A stretch of DNA of 9,292 bases from an uncultured Acidobacteriaceae bacterium (GTDB lineage Bacteria; Acidobacteriota; Terriglobia; Terriglobales; Acidobacteriaceae): positions 1 to 9,292 of the forward strand of contig CAIMNN010000251.1 of the NCBI GenBank assembly GCA_903842845.1, read 5' to 3'. Made by a program: the position numbers and the translations under genes. Every line of letters begins with the position of its first letter. The first letter of the stretch is position 1. The notes beneath the pieces were generated by a model. The model was not told where the DNA came from. It saw only the letters and a program-made list of their open reading frames with translations, and ran no database searches. Positions 1 through 6,200 of this stretch are shown here, in pieces.

Positions 1-488
1 ATGCCGGTGGTGTTGATGAAGAGCTGGTCGCCGCAGCCGCGCTCAACAACTTTCGTGTCGCCGGTGACTATCTGCACGCCAACTGCCTTTGCCGCCGCTG
101 CCATTGAATCGACAACTGCCTTGAGCGTCGCGAAGGGAAGTCCTTCTTCAAGGATGAATGCCGCGCTCATATATTTTGGAATTGCTCCGCCAACCGCGAG
201 ATCGTTGACTGTGCCGTAGATCGCGAGCTCACCGATGTTGCCACCGGGGAAGAAGAGCGGCTTGACGACAAATGAATCAGTTGAAAAAGCGATGCGGCCT
301 GCTTCGACCGGCAGCGTTGCCTGGTCGTCCGCTGCGGCTAGCGCGGGATTTGAAAATGCCGGCATGAAGATATCGCGCATCATCTCGGCGGAGAGTCGAC
401 CGCCGGAGCCATGACCAAGCACCACGTGTTCGTGGCCGGTCAGCGGCAAAGGGCAGGCAAGCGCGGGAACCGGTGCGTTCGAGCTCAT
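1..488 (-). CDS. hypE: HypE, hydrogenase maturation carbamoyl dehydratase (partial, C-terminus off the left edge)
   Basis: HypE receives a carbamoyl group from HypF on its C-terminal cysteine and dehydrates it with ATP to a thiocyanate, the source of the cyanide ligands of the [NiFe]-hydrogenase iron (known for the family). Visible here are the first 162 residues: GHGSGG at about 25-30, STDSFVV at 69-75, NIGELAIYGTVNDLAVGG at 84-101 and TGDTKVVERG at 142-151, all hallmarks of the AIR-synthase-like N-terminal fold and its ATP-binding region. The C-terminal half with the carbamoyl-accepting cysteine lies outside the window. The ATG at 486-488 was chosen because it is preceded by GGAGG six bases away (495-499, minus strand) and overlaps the hypD stop as ATGA, which implies translational coupling. 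No frame disruption is seen in the visible part. Identity is very secure. Confidence 0.96.
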   Translation of the reverse strand, partial: MSSNAPVPALACPLPLTGHEHVVLGHGSGGRLSAEMMRDIFMPAFSNPALAAADDQATLPVEAGRIAFSTDSFVVKPLFFPGGNIGELAIYGTVNDLAVGGAIPKYMSAAFILEEGLPFATLKAVVDSMAAAAKAVGVQIVTGDTKVVERGCGDQLFINTTG

Positions 489-1606
489 GCTTTGCCTCCG
501 ATCGTCACGACTTCATTTGCGGCCGGGCGGCGATAGCGGTAATAAGCTGCGCATGGACCTTCGCTTGAGACCATCGGCGCGCCGAGCGGATTCTCCGGTG
601 TGCAACGATTGCCAAAGGCGGGGCACTCGTTTGGCTTCATGCGGCCTTGCAAGACCAACGCGCTCATGCAATCAGCCGGTTCTTCGGCTGTGATGTAGGC
701 GAGGTCGAATTTCTTTTCGGCGTCGAACTCGCTCCACTCGGCGCGGATGCCGAGGCCGCTCTTGGGTAACATTCCCAGTCCGCGCCATTTGCGGTCGCAG
801 ACCTCAAGCACATCAGCGACTACCTTCTGCGCAAGTGCATTGCCGTCGGTGCGGATGCTGCGGCTGTATTGGTTCTCAACTTCGGCGCGGCCTTCTTCCA
901 GTTGCGTGGCAAGCATCACGATTGCCTCCAGCAGGTCGACGGGCTCAAAGCCTCCGGCTACAACCGGAATCTTGAACTCGCGTGAGAAGGTGACGTAATC
1001 GTCGAGGCCGGTGATGGTGCAGACGTGGCCTGGAGCGATGAGGCCCTGCACGCGGTTGTCGCCTGAATCAAAGATTGCATGCAACGCCGGCGGAACAAGA
1101 ACGTGCGAGGCGAGCAGAGAAAAATTCTTTATTCCTTGCCGACGCGCCTGCCAAACAACCATCGCATTCGGCGGAGCGGTTGTCTCAAAGCCTACGCCGA
1201 AGAAAACCACTTCCTTGTTCGGATTTTCGCGGGCTATCTTGAGCGACTCCAACGGCGAGTAGACCATGCGCACATCGCCGCCCTGCGCCTTCACGCGCAG
1301 CAGGTCAGTCTCAGAACCGGGGACGCGCATCATATCGCCGTAGGAGACGAGGATGACATCATTGCGTCGCGCCAGAGCGATTGCTTTGTCGATAATTTCA
1401 AGTGGTGTAACGCAGACCGGACAGCCGGGGCCGTGGATCATCTCCATGCCGCCGGGGAGGAGGTCGTCAATTCCGTAGCGGACCAAAGTATGTGTTTGAC
1501 CGCCGCAGACCTCCATCAGCACCCAGGGTTTTGTGACTATCTTCTTCAGTCGTGCTAGCAGCGCCTGCGCAAGTTTTTCGTCACGATACTCGTCGACGTA
1601 TTTCAT
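485..1606 (-). CDS. hypD: HypD, hydrogenase maturation Fe-S scaffold protein
   Basis: HypD works with HypC as the platform on which the Fe(CN)2CO unit of [NiFe]-hydrogenases is assembled in the cytoplasm. The 373-residue product is full length for the family. Visible motifs in order are EVCGGQTHT (Cys34), HGPGCPVC (the Cys62/Cys65 redox pair), GFETTAP at about 139-145, PGHVCTITG at 192-200 and AGGFEPVDLL at 217-226. The C-terminal region has cysteines 313, 328, 335 and 352, which match the four [4Fe-4S] ligands known in the family. All catalytically important cysteines are therefore present and the gene should be functional. Its ATG overlaps the hypC stop and its stop overlaps the hypE start, each by four bases (ATGA), so hypC-hypD-hypE is one translationally coupled operon read leftward. 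Confidence 0.98.
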   Translation of the reverse strand: MKYVDEYRDEKLAQALLARLKKIVTKPWVLMEVCGGQTHTLVRYGIDDLLPGGMEMIHGPGCPVCVTPLEIIDKAIALARRNDVILVSYGDMMRVPGSETDLLRVKAQGGDVRMVYSPLESLKIARENPNKEVVFFGVGFETTAPPNAMVVWQARRQGIKNFSLLASHVLVPPALHAIFDSGDNRVQGLIAPGHVCTITGLDDYVTFSREFKIPVVAGGFEPVDLLEAIVMLATQLEEGRAEVENQYSRSIRTDGNALAQKVVADVLEVCDRKWRGLGMLPKSGLGIRAEWSEFDAEKKFDLAYITAEEPADCMSALVLQGRMKPNECPAFGNRCTPENPLGAPMVSSEGPCAAYYRYRRPAANEVVTIGGKA

Positions 1607-1941
1607 TGCGCTTTCCCCTCGGTTTTGGGGGCAAAAGTGGCCATCCGCGGCGCATTGGAATCTTCGTAGAGCTTGGGGCTGAAGCTTTCCGGCGCGGCCT
1701 CGCCGAGTTCCTCTTCGAGCATGCCCACCTGCTGCATATAGGCGAAAGTCGTCTTCGCTTCTTCCTCGTCTACCTTGCTGATGGCGAAGCCGACGTGGAC
1801 CAGAACGTAGTCGCCGACCTCAGCCTCGGGCAAAAAATCGAGCGAGGCCTGGCGGATGATGCCGCCAAAGGCAACTTTGCCGACAAGCGTTCCGTCGACG
1901 TCCACTTTCTCAATTAATTTCCCAGGAATAGCCAAGCACAT
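1603..1941 (-). CDS. hypC: HypC/HybG-family hydrogenase maturation chaperone
   Basis: HypC binds HypD during assembly of the Fe(CN)2CO group and then chaperones the large-subunit precursor of the hydrogenase. The protein begins MCLAIPGK; the Cys next to the start Met is the essential residue exposed after Met removal. The family's VHVGFAI stretch (His49) follows at about 48-54. The frame stays open twelve codons upstream to 1977, but I chose the ATG at 1941 because of the obligatory MC start and the GGAGGT five bases before it. At 112 residues it is longer than the usual 75-95: after the normal end near residue 75 there is an acidic stretch and then a tail rich in Pro, Ser and Lys. It is the first gene of hypCDE and is divergent from the nickel transporter gene. 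Confidence 0.95.
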   Translation of the reverse strand: MCLAIPGKLIEKVDVDGTLVGKVAFGGIIRQASLDFLPEAEVGDYVLVHVGFAISKVDEEEAKTTFAYMQQVGMLEEELGEAAPESFSPKLYEDSNAPRMATFAPKTEGKAQ

Positions 1942-1946
1942 CCGGG

Positions 1947-1952
1947 ACCTCC
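1947..1952 (-). promoter_or_regulatory. Ribosome binding site of hypC
   Basis: GGAGGT on the minus strand lies five bases before the ATG at 1941. It fixes the hypC start and argues against the longer in-frame start at 1977. Confidence 0.8.
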
Positions 1953-1982
1953 GTTCGGGGGAAGAAGAATCCAACACCCAAA

Positions 1983-2000
1983 GTCTAGATTTAACTAGAC
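1983..2000. promoter_or_regulatory. Operator-like perfect inverted repeat GTCTAG-N6-CTAGAC
   Basis: Two perfect 6-base arms (1983-1988 and 1995-2000) flank a 6-base AT-only spacer. The dyad is 42 bases upstream of hypC and overlaps a possible -10 element for that gene (TAGACT on the minus strand, 1982-1987), so a bound regulator could block leftward transcription. The arms and spacing are seen directly; operator function is inferred and I cannot name the binding protein. Confidence 0.4.
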
Positions 2001-2009
2001 ATGATGCAA

Positions 2010-2025
2010 TGTGACGCGAATCACT
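2010..2025. promoter_or_regulatory. CRP/FNR-family-like binding site (TGTGA-N6-TCACT)
   Basis: The sequence matches the E. coli CRP consensus TGTGA-N6-TCACA at nine of ten defined bases, and GTGA/TCAC form a perfect dyad centred at 2017.5. If the TAGACT at 1982-1987 (minus strand) is the hypC -10, the start point would fall near 1976 and the site would be centred close to -41.5, the class II activator position. CRP-superfamily regulators in Acidobacteriota need not share the E. coli specificity, so the cognate protein is unknown. No other copy of the motif was noticed in the window's other intergenic regions. Confidence 0.45.
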
Positions 2026-2031
2026 CCAAAA

Positions 2032-2056
2032 TCAACACTTTGTTGACGTCATCAAC
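2032..2056. promoter_or_regulatory. Array of three TCAAC/GTTGA half-sites at 10-bp spacing
   Basis: TCAAC (2032-2036), GTTGA (2042-2046) and TCAAC (2052-2056) alternate in orientation, each separated by exactly five bases, so all three face the same side of the helix. The right pair resembles an FNR box (TTGAT-N4-ATCAA) but its core spacing is one base too short. The array sits between hypC and the nickel transporter gene, about 95 bases from either start. Cooperative binding of a dimeric regulator is inference. Confidence 0.35.
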
Positions 2057-2064
2057 TGTACATA

Positions 2065-2078
2065 TGCAAGGTCTTGCA
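2065..2078. promoter_or_regulatory. Operator-like palindrome TGCAAG-GT-CTTGCA
   Basis: A perfect 6-base inverted repeat with a 2-base spacer lies 71 bases before the transporter ATG. It does not match the E. coli NikR operator (GTATGA-N16-TCATAC). A compact dyad of this form suits a small dimeric repressor; its role is inferred from position only. Confidence 0.35.
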
Positions 2079-2115
2079 GTTCTGCGTTCAGCGCGATTTG
2101 TCCCTTCGCGCACCA

Positions 2116-2148
2116 TTGACATAGGATTGTATTTCGTCAACCTTACAC
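2116..2148 (+). promoter_or_regulatory. Possible promoter of the nickel transporter gene
   Basis: A perfect TTGACA (-35) occurs at 2116-2121, but the segment 16-18 bases further on is a poor -10. TTGAC (2116-2120) also forms an inverted repeat with GTCAA (2136-2140). If used, this promoter would start transcription at or next to the ATG, which would make the mRNA nearly leaderless and fit the missing ribosome site. Weak evidence. Confidence 0.25.
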
Positions 2149-2979
2149 ATGGACACTAAGCTCATCGCCGCGCTCCTCGCCTGTCTGCTGCTTGGTATGC
2201 GGCATGGGTTTGATTACGACCACCTTGCCGCTATCGCCGACATCACCGCCGTGCAGCGCAACTGGAAGAGCGGCATGAGGCTCGGCATCACCTATGCGCT
2301 CGGCCATGCTTTCACCGTCGTCGCTCTCGGCGTCATGGTGCTCGTGCTTCATCTCGGCCTGCCCGAGCGGCTGGACCACTGGACTGAAAAGCTTATTGGT
2401 CTCACTCTCATCCTTCTTGGCATCGGTGTTGTTGTCGGGCTACTCCGCCGCCGCCCGCACAAGCACGCACACACACACGATGCATCCGTGCACACGCATC
2501 TGCACGCGCATGAGCTTCCGGCGGCCAGCGAGCACTCACACACGAACGTTCACGTCGAGAGCCGCATCGCCGCCGCTGTCAATCTGTTCCTCTGGTTCGG
2601 CTGGTGGATTCGCCGCTTCTTTGACCCGCAACTCGCCGCGCCTAAACAATTTCGTTGGAACTATTCCGGCCGGTCGGTCTTCGTCATCGGCGTCATTCAC
2701 GGCGTCGGCGCTGAGACACCCAGCCAACTCGCACTCTTCTTCATCGCTGCCAACCTCGGGGGCACCACGCATGGGCTTCTCGGCCTCGGTGCATTTGCGC
2801 TCGGACTGGTGGCGATGAACACGCTGATGACCGCCACGCTCGGCGGAGCGTTCGGCGCATCCGGCAGACGGCCGGTGATCTACAAGCTCATTGGCTGGAC
2901 CGGCGCAGTCTACAGTCTTGGTATTGGAATCATCTTTCTTTTCGGGCTCACTAATTTGCTGCCGCAGTTGGGCAACTGA
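2149..2979 (+). CDS. NiCoT-like nickel/cobalt membrane transporter with His-rich loop
   Basis: A 276-residue polytopic inner-membrane protein. The first helix leads into MRHGFDYDH (His19-x4-Asp24-His25), the H-x4-D-H signature of helix II in the HoxN/NixA nickel-cobalt permeases, and LGHAFTVV at 51-58 matches the family's second conserved block. HGVGAETPSQ at 184-193 sits where classical members have a Gly-Phe-Asp-Thr-type motif, so this is a divergent branch. Between helices near 82-99 and 140-157 lies a hydrophilic loop with eleven histidines at 104-135, probably metal-binding. Further helices run at about 176-203, 208-232 and 245-272. The gene is divergent from hypCDE, which suits nickel supply for hydrogenase maturation. 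The ATG has no Shine-Dalgarno sequence and no in-frame alternative before the TAG at 2122. Substrate (Ni versus Co) cannot be settled from sequence. Confidence 0.82.
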   Translation: MDTKLIAALLACLLLGMRHGFDYDHLAAIADITAVQRNWKSGMRLGITYALGHAFTVVALGVMVLVLHLGLPERLDHWTEKLIGLTLILLGIGVVVGLLRRRPHKHAHTHDASVHTHLHAHELPAASEHSHTNVHVESRIAAAVNLFLWFGWWIRRFFDPQLAAPKQFRWNYSGRSVFVIGVIHGVGAETPSQLALFFIAANLGGTTHGLLGLGAFALGLVAMNTLMTATLGGAFGASGRRPVIYKLIGWTGAVYSLGIGIIFLFGLTNLLPQLGN

Positions 2980-3154
2980 ATATCAACACTAAAGTTTTAA
3001 TGATGATTTATCTCCTGCTTACATGCGGAGTGCAGTAGCAAACCCCGGCAAGTTTCCGTTTAATTTGTTACCGGGCCATGAATATTCAATGAATCATGTC
3101 TTTAAGCTCCCACATTTAACCCACAAATAATGTTTGCTGCCTAATCTGGCTCAG

Positions 3155-3170
3155 AAGTACTTGTGTACTT
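3155..3170. promoter_or_regulatory. Inverted repeat AAGTAC-TTGT-GTACTT upstream of the receptor gene
   Basis: Perfect 6-base arms with a 4-base spacer lie about 127 bases before the receptor start. With no T run directly after it this is more operator-like than terminator-like. Function is inferred from position only. Confidence 0.25.
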
Positions 3171-3285
3171 TTATCGCAACTTTTTTGAAGCAGAATCCAC
3201 TCAATCGGCCAAGTGTATATATCGACCGCACTTTGACCTTGAGAGAATTCTTGCTTTTTTACGTTGATTTATCACTCAACTTTTT

Positions 3286-3290
3286 GGAGG
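3286..3290 (+). promoter_or_regulatory. Ribosome binding site of the outer-membrane receptor gene
   Basis: GGAGG lies six bases before the ATG at 3297 and selects that start over the in-frame ATG at 3264, which has no such site and would put eleven extra residues before the signal peptide. Confidence 0.8.
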
Positions 3291-3296
3291 CATTAC

Positions 3297-6200
3297 ATGA
3301 CTCATCAGAAAAACCAAACCACTTCCCTGGTCTTAGTACGGCATGGGATTACGGTGCTTGGACTCTTTCTTGTGATGTTGCTTTCGCTCGGCGTTCTGAA
3401 CGCCCAGTCGATCCAGGGCAGCATCCTCGGAACCGTCAAGGACGCAAAGGGTGCGGTGGTTCCGAACGCGGATATCACCCTTATCAATACTGACGCAGGA
3501 ACAACCCGCGACACCAAGTCCAACGCAATCGGCGACTATCGCTTTGAAGACGTTGTAGCCGGCCATTACAGTGTCCAGGTCAGCGCTGCAGGCTTTGAAA
3601 AATACAATGTTTCCGGCATCACTCTGGCTGTGCGTCAGGGACTTCGCGTGGACGCGAAGCTGGCCATTGGCTCAGTCAAGGAAGAAGTCAAGGTTACCGG
3701 CGACTCCCTGAGCACCATTGAAACGGATTCACCGACCATCAGCGGCAACTTCAATGCGGATGAAGCGGCCAACCTGCCTGCCAATACGCGCGCCAGCTTC
3801 AACGGCACCAGCGCGGCCAACGTCTTCGGTGTGCTCCCCGGCGTACAGAGTGACGCTTCGGGCATCTCCCTTCAGGGCGCACTGCCTTACCAGGTTGAAG
3901 TAGCGGTTGACGGCATCACCGTGAAGAGCGCCGCCGGCGGAAGCTTCCTAGGCGATTCACTGCCATCCAGCGAATCCATCAGCGAAATCCGCGCAGACGG
4001 CGTTCTGGCCGGCGCTGAGTTCAGTGACCCGGCGCAGATCCAGGTTACGACCAAGGGTGGATCCAACAAGCTGCACGGTTCAGGTTTCTGGTACTACCAG
4101 AGCTCGGCCTTCGATGCTATCCCTTACTCCAATCCCGTAACCACCAAAAAAGCCAGCGTTCACGGCAACACCTTTGGTGGCAGCCTGGGCGGCCCGGTGT
4201 ACATCCCGCATTTTTACAACGGTCACGACAGGACGTTCTTCTACGGTGACTACGAAGGCTGGCGTCATCCGGCTCAGGAAACCATCTTCGCCAAGGTGCC
4301 CAGCACGCTGATGAAGATGGGTGACTTCTCGAAGTACAACTCATCCAGCTTCAGCGGCTTGAATGATCCATTTGCGTACAACACCAGCTGGGGCACCCAG
4401 ATTCCCAACGGACAGATCAGCCAGATCGCTCTGAACACACTGAAACAGTTCTATCCGGATCCGAACGTCGGCGACCCGACAGACTTCACGGATGACGGGA
4501 CCTACAACTGGCAGAAGAACGTGGACAAGAGCGGACACTCCGACCAGTTTGACGTTCGCGGCGACAAGTACTTTGGTTCGAACCAGAAGTTCCTCATCTG
4601 GGGCAAGTTTGGTTACAAGAAGTTCCCCACCACAACCCCTGAACAGCTGCTGATTCCCTCGTATCAAAATCTCTCAAACACCAAGACGGCCAAGGTTGAC
4701 GCCAACTGGACGATCACGAACTCACTTATCAATGAGTTTGGTTTCGGCTTCACGCTCTACACGCAGGGCCAGAGTGACAGCTTCAACGGCAATGCCTGGA
4801 CCACGGCGCAGGGCTGGGTGGGACTCCAGAACCTCTTCTACAACGGCATTCCGGAGATGGACTTCAACAACATCACCAGCCTGACCGCGGATCGTCTGAC
4901 CTCGACCGCGCAGTCGAAGACCTACGATTACTCGGACGGCCTGACATGGATCTTTGGTCGCCACACCTTCAAGTTTGGCGGCAACGTCCAGACGCTTGAA
5001 GCAATCACGCCGCTTGGTTTTAACGGCAGCGACAACTACGGTACCTACCAGTTCAACGACAGCCAGAGCCACGGCCTCTTTACCGGCGTTGACTTTGCTG
5101 ACTTCCTTATCGGTACGCCCTACCAGACGTTTTATGACGTTGTGAAGCAGGACAACGACGGCGTATCGCAGCACTATCATGTCTACGCGCAGGATGAGTG
5201 GCATGTTACGCCGCGCGTCACACTGACCCTCGGCGTTCGTTACGAGCTGCACCCCGGCTACTACGACAAGTACGGCGACATCGGCAACTTTGACCCGAGC
5301 GTTGCCGGTTCCGGCCGCGTTATCTATCCGACAGGCAAGCAGGCGCTTCTGGCGCAAAGCTTCCTGGCCAGCGCCAATGCCTGCGACCCGGATGGCATTA
5401 CCAACTCCAACTCGGCTACGGTCAACGGTGCGGCTTGTATGCCGGTTGTGGGCAATGATGCCGCAGGTTATCCTGTCGGACTCAAGAAGTACCCGCATCT
5501 GCGCTTTATGCCCCGCGTTGGCTTTGCCTATCGCCCCTTAAGCAGTGACAAGTGGGTTATCCGTGGCGGCGCCGGCATGTACAACATCAACATGCTCGGT
5601 TCCAGCTTCTACTCCTTGACCGGTACGGTCCAGGCTCAGACCCAGCAGTTCACCAACAACTTCACGCCAGCTACCAGCAGCACCGCGGCTGTCATCGGCT
5701 ATCAGTGGCCGAACATCTACGCCGGTGCGGGTTCATCCGGTTGCACAAACTGCTACGGCACTGACTACTTCGGTACGGCCAACAGCACCAACTGGAAAGA
5801 CCCCTACACCACGCAGTGGACCCTTGGTACGGAGCATGACCTGGGCAACGGTTTTGCATTCCGCATCAGCTACATCGGCTCTGAGACGCATGACCTGGTC
5901 TGGGCGCCGGATGAAAACACACTGCCTTACTCCACGACGGTCTCGGCTTTCAACGCGCCCATCAGCGACCGCCTCTTCCCGAACTGGGGCCGTATCAATA
6001 CTCGCGCAACCGGCGCAAACTCCAGCTACAACTCACTCCAGGTTGCCGCAAGCCATCGCTTGCAGCATGGTCTTGAGTTCAACTCCACCTTCACCTGGGC
6101 CAAGGCATTGGCCGACAACCAGGGCCCTGCCAATACAGGCTTCGGTGGTGAAGGCGGCGGTCAGCGTGCAACTTCGATACTCAATCGTCACGTTGACTTC

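Larger units (their letters stand above)
2980..3296 (+). other. AT-rich intergenic region with small dyads; 5' region of the outer-membrane receptor gene
   Basis: There is no gene I can support in these 317 bases. They are clearly richer in A+T than the flanking coding DNA. Notable items are a perfect 10-base palindrome TGAATATTCA (3079-3088), the inverted repeat AAGTAC-TTGT-GTACTT (3155-3170), a TATATAT run (3216-3222) and TTGACC (3233-3238) followed by a T-rich stretch ending near 3261 that might be a weak sigma-70 promoter. A short GTTGA-N8-TCAAC hairpin (3263-3280) lies just before the ribosome site. CCCGG (3044-3048) could pair with CCGGG (3071-3075), but the 22-base loop and lack of a T run make a terminator for the transporter gene unconvincing. 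Confidence 0.5.

Noticed and set aside
1079..1558. Plus-strand open frame of 159 codons opposite hypD
   Set aside because: hypD is certain in this stretch by its conserved motifs; the opposite frame has no ribosome site or recognisable domain.
2010..2078. Nickel/cobalt or cobalamin riboswitch upstream of the transporter
   Set aside because: I found none of the conserved cobalamin-box or NiCo riboswitch sequence blocks, and the apparent leader is very short.
2464..2520. CA-rich repeat as a CRISPR or tandem-repeat array
   Set aside because: It encodes the His-rich loop (CAC/CAT codons alternating with others) and has no regular unit with spacers.
3134..3493. Open frame of 119 codons overlapping the receptor start in another frame
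   Set aside because: Most of it overlaps the signal peptide and regulatory-like domain of the receptor, and it lacks a convincing ribosome site and protein-like composition.
4722..5498. Long open frame (258 codons) on the minus strand inside the receptor gene
   Set aside because: It lies wholly antisense to an intact, family-typical coding sequence, has no ribosome site, and its product shows no recognisable motif. Such frames arise from codon bias in GC-rich genes.
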